28,322 bases of DNA from Lobulomyces angularis (GCA_027604685.1 JADHYX010000293.1:1-28322), one strand, 5' to 3'; shown: positions 1 to 9,311, counted from the first letter of the stretch. Numbers and translations are program-made. The notes: generated by a model from the sequence alone, not told the origin.

Positions 1-650
1 AAAAAAAATCATACCAATAAGCAACCCAATGCTTTAATTCATCAATATTTGATCTTTCCAAAGCATGAATGCTATAGTATTAATTGTATTTCAAAGATTT
101 TAATTAGCTAAAAGTTTAATTATCCAACCTACAATATGCAGGAATTAAAACTCCTAACAGTTCAGTGATAATTTCTGCTTGCACCTATTGAATCATAAAA
201 TAAAAATAAACAAATTGTTCAATTTCTTTTTTTCTTATTTGTTTTTCGAAATAAAAAAAATGCTTAATTACATTTAGTATAGTTAAAAGTATTAAAACAA
301 TCAATAATGCCAAAGAAAAAAAAATAGTTGTATGTCTTGTTCCAAAATGCACCGCTACATTAGGAGAAATGATAAAAAAAAAAAAGTAGTTACTTATTAA
401 ACTCATTTAGTTTCTTATTTTATTTTATTTTATTTTTTTAATTCTTACCTGATTTAGCAAAGAAATCAAAGGTTTTTAAAAAACCTTCAAACTATTAATC
501 ATTAAAAAAAAAAATTAAAATTAAAAATAAAATTAAAAAAAATTAAAAAAATTAATTTTTATTTTCTTTTTAGTTTTTCTTTTTTTATACCCTATTATGA
601 GATGTTTTTATAAATGTAAAAGTATCCTTCATGAATAGTAAAAATCCCAT
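1..650 (-). CDS. YOP1: Yop1/REEP5 (TB2/DP1/HVA22) ER-shaping protein, 3' end cut off by the window
   Basis: This family inserts paired membrane hairpins that curve tubular ER. Model in transcript order: 650-591, 491-449, 354-272, 184-129, 71-1 (continues out of the window). All junctions are GT..AG and keep frame. The joined protein has a short N-terminal helix region, then FFAKSAVHFGTRHTT, a first hydrophobic hairpin (FFSLALLIVLILLTILN), then the family signature LLGVLIPAYCSIHALE followed by HWVAYW, matching the conserved G-x-x-x-P-A-Y-x-S-x-x-A-L-E ... W-x-x-Y-W of DP1/Yop1. The start at 650 is the first ATG; an in-frame ATG seven codons in would also fit. The usual acidic/basic spacer after ALE is present but short. 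The second hairpin and C-terminus lie outside. Identification rests on the signature motif and the hairpin placement. Confidence 0.82.
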
Positions 651-1079
651 TTTTAAAAAAGAAAAAAAAAAAAAGTAGAAAGAAGAAAAAAAAATAAAAT
701 AAAATAAATTAAAAAGAGAAGAGAAAAAAAAAAGTTTCTTTTTTAAATTTTTTTTTTTTTTTTTTTTTTGGTAGATAAAAAATTTTTCTTTCTTTTTTGT
801 AATTCCTTCAAAAAAAAAAAAAAACTGTTGCAACGGATTCTAATCTATTTAAATTGCTTGATTAAAAAAATCGTTCTGCTGGAATTCTGGGAATCGCGAC
901 ACTCTAGGAAATCGAATGCAATTGTTCAAGTTTATTTTTCACAATGTTTTCATTTGCAAATTAAACCAAGAATTTCAATTTCAACAAGTTTATATCATAA
1001 ATTAATTTATTTACTTCAACTATTTTAACAATTTATTTTTAAATTTACAAAATAAAAAAAAAAAAAAAAGAAATTTGAA
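651..1079. other. Intergenic: upstream of Yop1, downstream of DDRGK1
   Basis: No gene supported. It holds long A and T runs (660-770 and around 1050-1070) around a more mixed patch at about 825-1000 with no recognisable coding content. It should contain the Yop1 promoter and the DDRGK1 3' end; no clear element was identified. Confidence 0.5.
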
Positions 1080-2035
1080 CTAGACTTCAGATTCATTTTT
1101 TTTATAAAAAAATATTTGGTTTTTAAATTCGAGCAAAAGATCTTTGACTTCAACGGTTCCTCTTGTATTAATAAAATCAATCATTTTTTCACAATTTTTC
1201 TTCTCTTCTTCTTCACAGGCATTGTACAAATAAAATTTGCTGTCTTTAGAATATCTTAATATTTTTAAATCAAACTTTAATTCTAATTCTTTTATTAAGT
1301 TCTGTATTTCTTCGTCGGTGTTAAAAAAGTTAAATTTTTCTTTTATATTTTTTAACGAAAATACTTTTGTTGACTTTTTAAAAATGAATGAAGTTTAAAA
1401 AAATTTTTTTTTCTTAACAAAAAAAAGAATAAAAAATTAAAATACCTTAATATAATCAAGTAATTCATTGGTATATTTAATTTTAAACAAATCAGATTGC
1501 ATTTTTAACTCTGCTTCAGTTTGTTGTTTTTTAATTCTTTCAAGTGTTTCTTTTTCCTTAGTTTTCTTTAGTAAAAATTGTAACTTTTTATTCTTTTTAT
1601 TTTCCTCTTCTTCAATCATTTCTTTTTTTATTAAATTTTCTTCTCTTAAATTTTCCAAATACTTTTGATGATAAAATTTTAACAAATTAAAAAAAAAAAA
1701 AAAAAACTCCCACCCCCCACAAGTTCCCAATACCTTCGATGAAAAAAATTTAACACATTAAAAAAAAAAAAAAAAAAAAAAAGGATGGATATTTAGAAAT
1801 TACTTACTTCCCTATGTTTTCTTTTTTCTTCTTTTTTTTGTATGGATAACAATTTTTTTTTTCCAATAATTTTTTTTTGTTTTTTTAACCTTTCTTCTTC
1901 CAAAGGTAAAGTTTCAGTTTCTTCTGGTAGAAGTGACCTCTGTTGTTTACCAAGATAAATATACACAAAGATGATTAAGAAGATGGTTATTATTAGTGGT
2001 AAAAACAAAACTGCATTAGGGTATCTGGATTTCAT
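1080..2035 (-). CDS. DDRGK1: DDRGK domain-containing protein 1 (UFBP1), UFMylation adaptor at the ER
   Basis: DDRGK1 is an ER-anchored partner of the UFM1 ligase UFL1. Exons: 2035-1808, 1661-1446, 1373-1080; 245 aa (human protein about 314). Residues 8-28 form an N-terminal TM anchor, residues about 35-130 are a Lys/Glu-rich charged coiled coil, and the last exon carries the winged-helix (PCI-like) domain. Family landmarks: YTNELLDYIKSTKVFSL aligns with the family's F-x-x-Y-I-K-x-S-K-V-x-x-L, and MIDFINTRGTVEVKDLL with F-I-x-x-R-G-x-V-x-x-x-x-L. The name-giving DDRGK stretch is not conserved: the equivalent position reads RYSKDSKFYLY. Exon phases are 0/0. The first intron contains a decayed copy of its own 3' splice region (listed separately). 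Architecture plus two domain landmarks make the call good despite high divergence. Confidence 0.8.
1654..1760 (-). repeat. Partial tandem duplication of an intron 3' splice region (DDRGK1 intron 1)
   Basis: Positions 1654-1690 (functional acceptor and start of exon 2) and 1724-1760 are similar: ttccaaatacttttgatg versus ttcccaataccttcgatg on the plus strand, each followed by an A-rich stretch, a variant of aatttaacaaatta and a poly-A run. On the coding strand the upstream copy ends catcgaag|gta and looks like a decoy acceptor. A short C-rich tract lies between the copies at about 1707-1720. Confidence 0.55.
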
Positions 2036-2453
2036 TTTTTTTTTATATATTTTTTTTATTTCAAATGTTATTTTTTTTTTTTATTTCAAATTTTATTTTT
2101 TTTTTGTCTTGAAGAAAAATGAAAGTTGCCCAGAATTGTCTTACTTTCATATCAAAAAAATATTTATTGAACAAATCATAACTTGTTTGTTTTGGTTTGC
2201 TCTATAGGAAAAAATTTGAAGTAAACGTTACGAATTTAATTTAGTTGTAAAATGCAATTTTATTTATTATTCAAAAAAAATTTTGCTAGTAAAGTCACCC
2301 CTTTTTTTTTCTTCAGCTGCTCAATGTTCTGCAAAATATTGGTTTGATAATATATATTTGCAATAGTGAAAAATTACTCAAGGCTTTTTCATTATGAAAA
2401 AAAAAAAAAAAAAAAAAATTTTTTAAAAAAAAAAAAAATTTATAAAATAAAAT
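2036..2453. promoter_or_regulatory. Divergent intergenic region between DDRGK1 (-) and the MARVEL-like gene (+)
   Basis: The two genes start about 420 bp apart on opposite strands, so this interval must carry both promoters. T-rich blocks lie at 2038-2105 and an A-run just before the plus-strand start (2399-2440). No defined TATA box or transcription-factor site could be called. Confidence 0.4.
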
Positions 2454-3393
2454 ATGGGAAATAGATTCGATGCAAGATTTTTTAACGTCGAATATATCGT
2501 TCTTTTTTTACTTCATTTCTTTCAATTTCTTTCTGCGTTGATTTTCGCTTGGGGAATTTCTTCCCAAGCTCAATATGGTGACGGTCTCTGTTTATTGTAT
2601 ATAAAAAAAAGCTTTTTCACCTTTTTTTGATTTATTTCAATTTAACTTTTTTTTTTGGTAGATTTATTACTAATTATAATGTTAATCCTGTTGAATTAAA
2701 CACTGTAAGTTTAATAATAAAACTTAAATAAAATTTTTAAAAAATTTAATTTTTTATTTTTTTTTATTTTTTTTTCATTTAGACTTTCGACTGTCCTTCT
2801 TCAATTTGTAAAATAAGCATATTGTAAGAAAAAATAAAATAAAAAAAAAATAAAATTTTTTTAAATTTATAAAAAAAAAAAATTTTTATAGTGTTGGTTA
2901 TACTACAGCATGCATTGGATTTGCCTTATTATTATTCAGAACATTTTTATCCTATAAAAGAATTTCACTTCCTCCAAGATTAAATTTAATTCAATTAGTA
3001 TTCCTATCTGGATGGTGGATTCTTATTTTAATTACAGTGTCCTTAGCAGCAGCAGGTATAAATAATACTTGTTCGCAATTGAAATTAGCTGGGGCTGACT
3101 GTTCGACTGTTTATAATAGTATGTTGATTTCAATTTTATTTTTTTTTATTTTTTTTTTTTTTTAATAATAAACAGCAAGTGGATTCATCCATGGTAATAA
3201 TGTAACCTATAGAGTTTTATCAACTGTTAATATGGCATTAGGTAATAATATATAAAAAAGTATAAATTTTTTTTTATTCATCTTTTTTTTCCGTTTTTTT
3301 CCTACAGGAATGGGTTGGGTAGCTACGATATTGTTTTTTATTTACCCACTTAGTACTTTCTTTCAAATAAAAAGAATACTGAATAAAGTTTAA
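2454..3393 (+). CDS. Four-TM membrane protein, MARVEL/Nce102-like
   Basis: Six exons: 2454-2596, 2662-2704, 2783-2823, 2892-3118, 3176-3241, 3308-3393; 201 aa, all junctions GT..AG and in frame. Four hydrophobic segments are seen: TM1 from YIVLFLLHFFQF, a luminal/extracellular loop with Cys (TFDCPSSICK), TM2 GYTTACIGFALLLF, TM3 LVFLSGWWILILITVSLAAAG, a second polar loop with two Cys (NNTCSQLKLAGADCS) and a likely N-glycosylation site NNT, and TM4 MGWVATILFFIYPLS, ending in the basic tail KRILNKV. The pattern TM3-AAAGI-Cys-rich loop-TM4 resembles fungal MARVEL proteins such as Nce102, which organise plasma-membrane domains. The family call is tentative; the topology is solid. It is transcribed divergently from DDRGK1. 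Confidence 0.6.
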
Positions 3394-4342
3394 AAAAAAA
3401 AAAATAAAACATTTTTTTATTTTTTATTCTTTTATTTTTTTTTTTTTAATAGATTTTTGTTTTATAATATAAAATATTTATTTTTTTTTTTTTTTTAGTT
3501 AAATAAACGAATATAAAAATAAATATATTTTTAGAGATAAAAATATCAATTAAAAAATTAGAACGAATCGTGAGTTTATAAAAAAGAACAGAAAGGAAAA
3601 CAATTTTGGTATGTGTAAAATATTTTTGTTAAATTTTGCTACACCAAACTTATTGTTCTTATTGCACATCTTTGAACAAATGATATATAAATTGACACGT
3701 TAAACTTTTTAAAAAATCTTTAATGACTTCAACCGCTATACTTCTTTGAAATTCTAACCAAGAAACAAGGTTACGACATAAGGTAAAACCTAAGGCAAAC
3801 CTTTTGGGATTTTATTTTAGAAGAATAAAAAAACTACTTTCCAAATTTTTTTAAAATTTATCAAAAAAAGGTAGTGCTTTAAGTGCTGCAAGTAGTGGAT
3901 TGCGACGAACACTTTACTTCTCAAACATGCACAAGATGATTGGATCAACTTCCAAAATTTGCATGATAGTAAGCATTGTGAAAAATGTTTAAGTACATTT
4001 TCATCTTGATATTGCAGCACTGGAGAATGTATGGTTCTTATTGCGTGAAGTGTTTTGAATTTTTGTGGTAGACCAAGTAGATTTAAAAGGTAAGATTAAA
4101 CTAAAAGCTTTAATTTGAAACGTAAAACTTGTTTCTTTTGTTTTCCTTAACAACGTATGTGTAGACCATTACACTTGCTTCTCCTACTCAACCAGAATCT
4201 GTGTCCAAATGCTGTTCCATTCCTAACATCAGCTTTTCTGTCCTACTAACATATGGGCAGTTGTTAACCTCTAGTGCCTTTACTGTAACTTTAACAATTT
4301 CAATTTTTAATAAACTTTGTGTGTAACATAGTGGAAAATAAA
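3394..4342. other. Intergenic region with a transposon fossil
   Basis: 3394-3560 is A/T homopolymer. 3560-4340 is less biased and contains broken coding-like stretches, including the Fanzor/TnpB-like fossil at 3883-4058. The rest (3590-3870 and 4060-4340) shows no recognisable motif, though it may belong to the same decayed element. Confidence 0.5.
3883..4058 (+). pseudogene. Degenerate C-terminus of a Fanzor/TnpB-like RNA-guided nuclease (transposon fossil)
   Basis: Three broken frames read in the order expected for the end of a TnpB/Fanzor protein. First comes VLQVVDCDEHFTSQTCTR, which resembles the region before and at the first zinc-ribbon Cys (V-V-x-x-D-E-x-x-T-S-x-x-C-x-x-C); the second Cys of that pair is a TGA stop, one base from a Cys codon. 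Then, after a frame change, DSKHCEKCLSTF supplies the second CxxC. Then, after another frame change, HLDIAALENVWFLLREVF resembles the RuvC-III R-D-x-x-A-x-x-N motif, with Arg replaced by Leu. Several stops and shifts show that it is dead. Intact Fanzors are 450 or more residues, so only the tail is recognisable. The motif order makes chance unlikely, but a database search is needed. Confidence 0.5.
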
Positions 4343-5302
4343 ATGTCAAAAAAATTAATTTTAAAACAAATAAGGTTACAAAATAAAAAATAAAATAAAA
4401 TACTATGAAAAAGATTATATAAAAATTGTAAATAAAATTTCCAAAAAAATAAAAAATAAAATAAATGAAACAAAAAAATTTTTTTCCTTTTTTTTTTTCT
4501 TTCTTTTTTTGATATATCTTTTTTTTTTTTTTGTTTCCAGGTTAGATTTAAAAACAGGAAGTAAAAAAAAAAAAATTAAACCACAAGAATTAGGGATTAA
4601 CACTAAAATATACGAATCCAGAGAGTACATAGAAAAAAAGTCAATTTTTAACTCTTACCTGATAAATATTGAAAATGAAACAAAAGATGAAGAAGAATTT
4701 AACTTTGAAAAAAACAAAAAAAAATTAAAAGATATCTATGAGTGTATCTACAATTTAAAAAATTTTAAAAAAAATGATCATAACATTAGCTATGTTAAAT
4801 TTATAAAAAATCCAAATGAAAAAGTTAAAAATTCTTCAAATCAACCCTTTTCTTTTAATTACATTTTTGACTTTGATGATGATGGTGAATCTGGTGCTGG
4901 TAAATAAAAAAAATAAATAAATTAAAAAAAAATAAAATAAATTTTTTTTCCATTTTTTTTTTTTAGGTCAACTCATTCATGAACTTCTGGAAAAAAGTCG
5001 CAATAAACATTTTAACCGAAGTTTTTTATTGTTTTGCACAAGGTAAAAAAAAAAAAAAAAAGAAATAAATTAATTTTAATTTCAATATCCATGTATTTTC
5101 TTTTTTATATAGGATTTACGGTGGTGTGAATATAGGTAAACGATCAAAATAAGAAAATTTTGTAGTCCAACTTAAACTTTTTTTAATTATTTTTTTTTTT
5201 TTTATACATGATTTTAAAGGTAATGTAAGATTTAAATTAATTAAGGAATCAATCAAGGATGTTTTAAAGGAATTTGAGGAAGACTTATTAAAAAAAGTTT
5301 AA
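4343..5302 (+). CDS. IMPACT/YIH1-type protein (UPF0029 domain), lacking an RWD domain
   Basis: Exons: 4343-4374, 4541-4899, 4967-5042, 5113-5135, 5220-5302; 190 aa. The C-terminal half is the UPF0029/Impact domain: FDFDDDGESGAGGQLIHELL matches the family's D-N-D-D-D-G-E-x-A-A-G-x-x-L-L-x-L-L, followed by RIYGGVNIG (family R-W-Y-G-G-x-x-L-G), the motif being split over three exons. N-terminal residues are Lys-rich, then EYIEKKSIFNSYLINI matches the beta strand that opens the domain. IMPACT/YIH1 proteins bind GCN1 and restrain the eIF2-alpha kinase GCN2, but they carry an N-terminal RWD domain, absent here, so that role cannot be assumed. The first exon (ATG at 4343, donor AG|GTTACA) is inferred from frame and is the least certain part. 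The exon of 23 nt at 5113-5135 is very short. Confidence 0.78.
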
Positions 5303-5402
5303 AAAAAATAAAATAAAATAAAAATTACATATATTCATATGGAAAAAAAGAAAATAATACAGAGAAAAATATATAAAAAAAATAATAATAATGTAACTAA
5401 AA

Positions 5403-6888
5403 CTAAGCAACCGTTGTTCCAAATGCTAATCCTACTCCAAATGTAGCAGCTAATGCTAAACTTCCACCAAATCCAACTCTATTAAAAAAAAATAAGAAAA
5501 AAATTCAAGAAAAAAATCATGTATATATTAATTTTATTTTATACCTAAAACAGCCTTTAGGTATTGAAGCACCACCGAGGTATGCACCAAATCCCCCAAA
5601 AAATGTAAGCAACACCAAACTCATAACCGATACAGATATTAACCTCGCTAGCCTATTGTTTAAAAAAAGATAGAGGAAATAATATTTGGTAAGAAAAAAA
5701 AATCATAATTTATCATAGTTAACCTGTCTTGAAAGATAACAACCATTAATAATGGTCCCAAGGCACCGAATGCAAAAGTAAATACTGAAGCCACAGCTGC
5801 CTGAAGGGGATTTGTTAAATCGTTCATATCAATACCTAGTAGAAGTTTATTAGATAAAATAATTTTGATTTTAATGGTATTCTTTACCTAACTCTTCTCT
5901 AACGTGAGCTTGAATAGGATCAATTTTAGTAAATTCTACAGCAACTTGATGTGCTAATTCATAACTCAAACCTCGGTCAACATAAATTTGAGTTAGTTCT
6001 TCCAATTCTTTTTTTCTATGATAAGGACCCTTAAAACCAAGAAAAAAAAAATTTTAATTCACAATTTTAAAGGTTATAGATAATTTTTTTTTTCTTTTCA
6101 AAAAGATTTAACTTTAATCTAGAATTTACCTTAGCATGTTCTAATATTTCTTTTTCAATATCAGCTAAAATTTTTTTTTTTTTGTATTTGATAAAAAAAA
6201 ATATATTTATATTAATTGTTTAAGGAAACTAACAAATTTTTTTTACCTAATTCTGTATCTCTTTGACTGGATACTGATAAATATTCTCCTAATCCCCTAA
6301 AATAAAAATTAAGATTTTTTTTTTTTAATAAATGTCTCATTATTTACATTGAGAAGGAACCAGCAACCAAACTAAAAAGAAAAAAAAAAAAGTTATTAAA
6401 ATGATTAGATAAAGAAAAACAATAATGTATATAAACATATTAATCAAAATAGTGTTTTTTAGTTTTTACCCTGAAATTCCAGTTAAAAGAACTGAATTTT
6501 CCACGTTATCTTGTGAAGCAGCAACTACTCCTAAGAGTAATGCTCCGGTTGATACTAATCCATCTTTATTTGTAAAAAAAAAAAATAAGTTTCGTATAAA
6601 AAAGAAAATTAAATTAAAAAAAAAATTGAACTTTTAATTTAATAATTTTCACAAAAAAACAAGGATTTAAAAGAAAATAATAAACGATAACAATTTAAAA
6701 AATAATGAAAAATGAAAATTACCATTAGCACCCAATACAGCAGCTCTTAACCAAGGATTTCTAGAAGAAAAATGTTCATGACCGTAACTTGAAGTCGAAT
6801 GGACTGATTCCGTATCTTCATTTAAGGTGTGCGATATCGAATTGGAATTTACTATTGATGTTGGTAATAATCTATCTCTTTCGGACAT
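5403..6888 (-). CDS. VIT/CCC1-family vacuolar iron/manganese transporter, paralogue 1
   Basis: These proteins exchange Fe2+ or Mn2+ for protons into vacuoles. Nine exons: 6888-6723, 6563-6470, 6371-6348, 6296-6247, 6164-6130, 6029-5888, 5835-5724, 5652-5545, 5478-5403; 268 aa. Seen in order: a polar cytosolic N-terminus, NPWLRAAVLGANDGLVST (TM1 with the conserved Asp of D-G-L), GISGLVAGSFSMGLGEYLSV (the family's A-G-A-x-S-M-A-x-G-E-Y-x-S-V), a charged metal-binding-type segment with Glu (SSQRDTELADIEKE, ELEELTQIYVDRG), then TM segments NPLQAAVASVFTFAFGALGP, SVSVMSLVLLTFFGGFGAYL and VGFGGSLALAATFGVG. Five TMs in total are expected. Exon phases match the neighbour almost one to one, showing that they arose by tandem duplication. 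The 3' end is about 100 bp from the converging IMPACT-like gene. Confidence 0.9.
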
Positions 6889-7188
6889 GCTTTTTTTGTT
6901 TAAAAAAAAAAGAAAAAAAAAGAAATATAATTTAATTTTTTTTTATTTCCTTTTCTGTTCTTTAATTTCTACAAGAAAATAAAAAATAAAGAAGTTTGAA
7001 ATGGAACTTAATTGAATTGGTTGAAGTAATTTCATACCAATGCTTTTCAATGTTTGAACTGAAGTATTTTTTTTTTGTAGTTTAGCTAGAGTAAATTTTG
7101 TGTTATGAAAAGGAAAAAGCTATAAATTTATAAAACAGAGCAACACTTTGCTTAAAACACAAGAATATCAAAGTAATAACATAAAAAT
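6889..7188. other. Intergenic spacer between the two VIT paralogues
   Basis: About 300 bp holding the upstream region of paralogue 1 and the 3' flank of paralogue 2. It begins with A/T runs (6900-6960) followed by mixed AT-rich sequence; no gene or defined site seen. Confidence 0.5.
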
Positions 7189-8556
7189 TTAAGCATCAAA
7201 AATCAACCCAACAATAAAAGTTCCAGCTAGCGCTAAACCTAAAAAAATTTTTAAGACAACCAAAAAATTGTATTTTGTATTTTACTTCCTCCAAACCCAA
7301 CTCTAAAAATTAATAAATGAAAAAAAATGAAATTCTTATTTCTTTTATTTCATTTTCATACCTAAAACAACCTTTTAAGATCGAAGCTCCTCCTAAATAA
7401 GAAGCGACTCCACCAAATAGTATAAGGAGTGTTAAGCTTATAATTGAAACTGCTAATATTCTAGTCAATCTATAAAGAGAATTCATATATGAAGTGGGTG
7501 AATACACAAACCTGTCACTAAATATAACCACCATCAGCAACGGCCCACATGCACCAAATGAAAACGATAAAACAGAAGCTACAGCAGCTTGTAGCGGATT
7601 TGTCAAATCATGTACGTTAATTCCTATTTTTTATTAAGTAAGTAAAATATTGATTTCTCACCCAATTCTTCTTTGACATAATTTTCCACAGGATTTTTTT
7701 TAGTAAATTCTACTGCTACTCTTCGTGCTAAATTATAATTTAACCCTCTTTTGACGTAAATTTGGGTCAACAACTCTATTGCTTTTCTGCGATGCCTTGG
7801 ACCTTTTTCGTGTTCGATTTTTTCCTTTTTAACATCAGCTGTAAAATTTTATATTTAAATACAAAAAAAGTAAGATATAAAATGCTTCTTTTTTAAGTAC
7901 CTTTCTCTGTATCTTTCTGACTGGAAACTGACACATATTCACCCAATCCCCTTACATCAATAATTAAATTTTTTTTTACTTGTAAAAAAAAAAATATGTA
8001 TAAATATAAATATACTTTACATTGAAAAAGCTCCAGCAATCCACCTAAAAATGAAAAAAAAAAAAAAAAAAAAAATCAATAATAATGCATGGTTAAAAAA
8101 ATATATTTCATAACTGAATATATTAAAAGACAATAAACATATATTATTTTTTTTTTTGTATACCCAGAAACAGCAGATAAAATGACAAAATTATAACTAT
8201 TTTCTTTTGAAGCGGCAACAACTCCCAATATCAATGAAGCAACGCTAACTAAGCCATCTTATATTATTTATATAGATGAAGTTAATGAAAAATAAATGTT
8301 AAAATTCAAAAAATTCAAAGTTGTAAATTTTGTAGTGCTACATACCGTTAGCTCCTAAAACAGCAGCCCTTAGCCAAGAATTTCTAGGAGTCAGATAGGT
8401 ATGGCCGTATAAAGAATCGACGCTCTCCTCGTCATCGTCAGTTACAGTTGGAAAAGTAAAGTTCCCGTTTTGTAAATTTTTGTTTTCTTTTAATTTGTTT
8501 AAGTTTGAATTCAATGTATCTGATGAAGTCGCTGGCATTGTTATTTCTGTATCCAT
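7189..8556 (-). CDS. VIT/CCC1-family vacuolar iron/manganese transporter, paralogue 2
   Basis: Nine exons: 8556-8346, 8257-8164, 8044-8021, 7950-7901, 7838-7662, 7623-7512, 7469-7362, 7302-7286, 7238-7189; 280 aa. The same landmarks as paralogue 1: SWLRAAVLGANDGLVSVAS (TM1 Asp), SGWIAGAFSMGLGEYVSV, a charged loop with ELLTQIYVKRG, NPLQAAVASVLSFSFGACGP, FGGVASYLGGASILKGCF and VGFGGSLALAGTFIVG. Two intron differences separate the copies: the single exon 7838-7662 here is split in paralogue 1, while the last exon of paralogue 1 is split here by an extra 47-nt intron, leaving a 17-nt microexon. The acidic N-terminus (DDDEESVDSLYGH) differs in sequence from its sister but both have a YGH motif before the TM region. 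Metal specificity cannot be read from sequence. Confidence 0.9.
7286..7302 (-). other. 17-nt microexon in VIT paralogue 2
   Basis: The exon encodes only the end of Arg, then VGFGG, then the first base of Ser. It sits between an acceptor (tttttag|agttgg) and a donor (ggaa|gtaaaa). Skipping both flanking introns restores VGFGGSLALAG, identical in layout to the unsplit exon of paralogue 1, which supports the model. Confidence 0.75.
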
Positions 8557-8818
8557 CTTTGTTTTGTAAGTTTTTTTTTAAAAAATGTTTAATTTTATTT
8601 TAATTTTTTTTTGCTTCTATTTTTTTTTCCCTTTTCTTTTTCAACCATTTCGTGTCCATATTTAAAAAAAAAAAAAAAATTTGGTTTTAAAAATAAATTA
8701 TTATATTTTCAAATGAAAAATGCTGTTGAACAAAAATTAAATTATCTATTTTTAATAAATAATTTAACAAAATACGTTAATATTATTACATAACAAATTT
8801 TAAATTTTGATTCTTTTT
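8557..8818. other. Intergenic spacer upstream of VIT paralogue 2
   Basis: T-rich near 8570-8640, an A-run near 8665, then AT-rich sequence to the stop of the PY-motif gene. Nothing further recognised. Confidence 0.4.
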
Positions 8819-9202
8819 TTAAGAGGAAGAAGTTTTAGTTTTTAAATTTGGTTGATCCATGTAGACAGGTGGAGGATACTCAATTACAACCTCTTCTGAA
8901 TTTGTGTCATTACTGATTTTAAAGTTTCCAACGTTATATGGTGGTAAGTGAGTTTCACCAATTTCCACTAAAAAACAATTAAAATTAAAGCTATCGTAAT
9001 AAAAATTAAAAAAGTTACTTATACTTGTTGAAGTTTGAAGGGAATCTGAAAATTTTGGCTTGCGAAAAATTCGAATCAGTATAATTGTAATTAATAAAAT
9101 TACGGAGAGTCCAAATAACAACACATATATTTGAAGTGTATCCTTTGATATTCCCGTTGTATACTTTTCTTTGGATTCTGTTGCTTCACTCGTTTCATTC
9201 AT
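8819..9202 (-). CDS. Small single-pass membrane protein with two PY (WW-binding) motifs
   Basis: Exons 9202-9025 and 8967-8819 give 108 aa. Residues 1-24 are polar and Ser/Thr/Glu-rich with no signal peptide, residues about 25-45 are a TM (LQIYVLLFGLSVILLITIIL) followed by the basic RIFRKPK, so a type III topology with a cytosolic C-terminus is likely. The C-terminal half has two PY motifs in one short tail: LPPY and PPPVY (PPxY), the latter preceded by acidic SEEVVIEY. Such motifs bind WW domains of Rsp5/Nedd4 ubiquitin ligases, and small TM proteins of this design act as Rsp5 adaptors in fungi and as NDFIP-like proteins in animals. The 57-nt intron has no stop and is a multiple of three, so retention would give a 127-aa isoform. 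I recognise no family; the adaptor role is inference. Confidence 0.65.
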   Translation of the reverse strand: MNETSEATESKEKYTTGISKDTLQIYVLLFGLSVILLITIILIRIFRKPKFSDSLQTSTSISNFFNFYYDSFNFNCFLVEIGETHLPPYNVGNFKISNDTNSEEVVIEYPPPVYMDQPNLKTKTSSS

Positions 9203-9311
9203 AATTTTATTTATTTTAGATTTTTTCCAAATATATTTTTGCCTCTTCCCAAATATTCAATAAAATTACTGTTATTTTTTTTTTTATTAAACAAAATACA
9301 TAATAACAAAC

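Noticed and set aside
585..833. Minus-strand frame of 82 codons, nearly all Phe and Lys
   Set aside because: It is translation of homopolymer runs; only its last 20 codons (591-650) are used, as exon 1 of the Yop1 gene.
768..1028. Plus-strand frame of 86 codons between Yop1 and DDRGK1
   Set aside because: Starts in a T-run, no family features, and lies opposite the expected Yop1 promoter. No splice-supported gene could be built.
3817..4020. Minus-strand frame of 67 codons
   Set aside because: Antisense shadow of the Fanzor-like fossil, whose motifs are on the plus strand.
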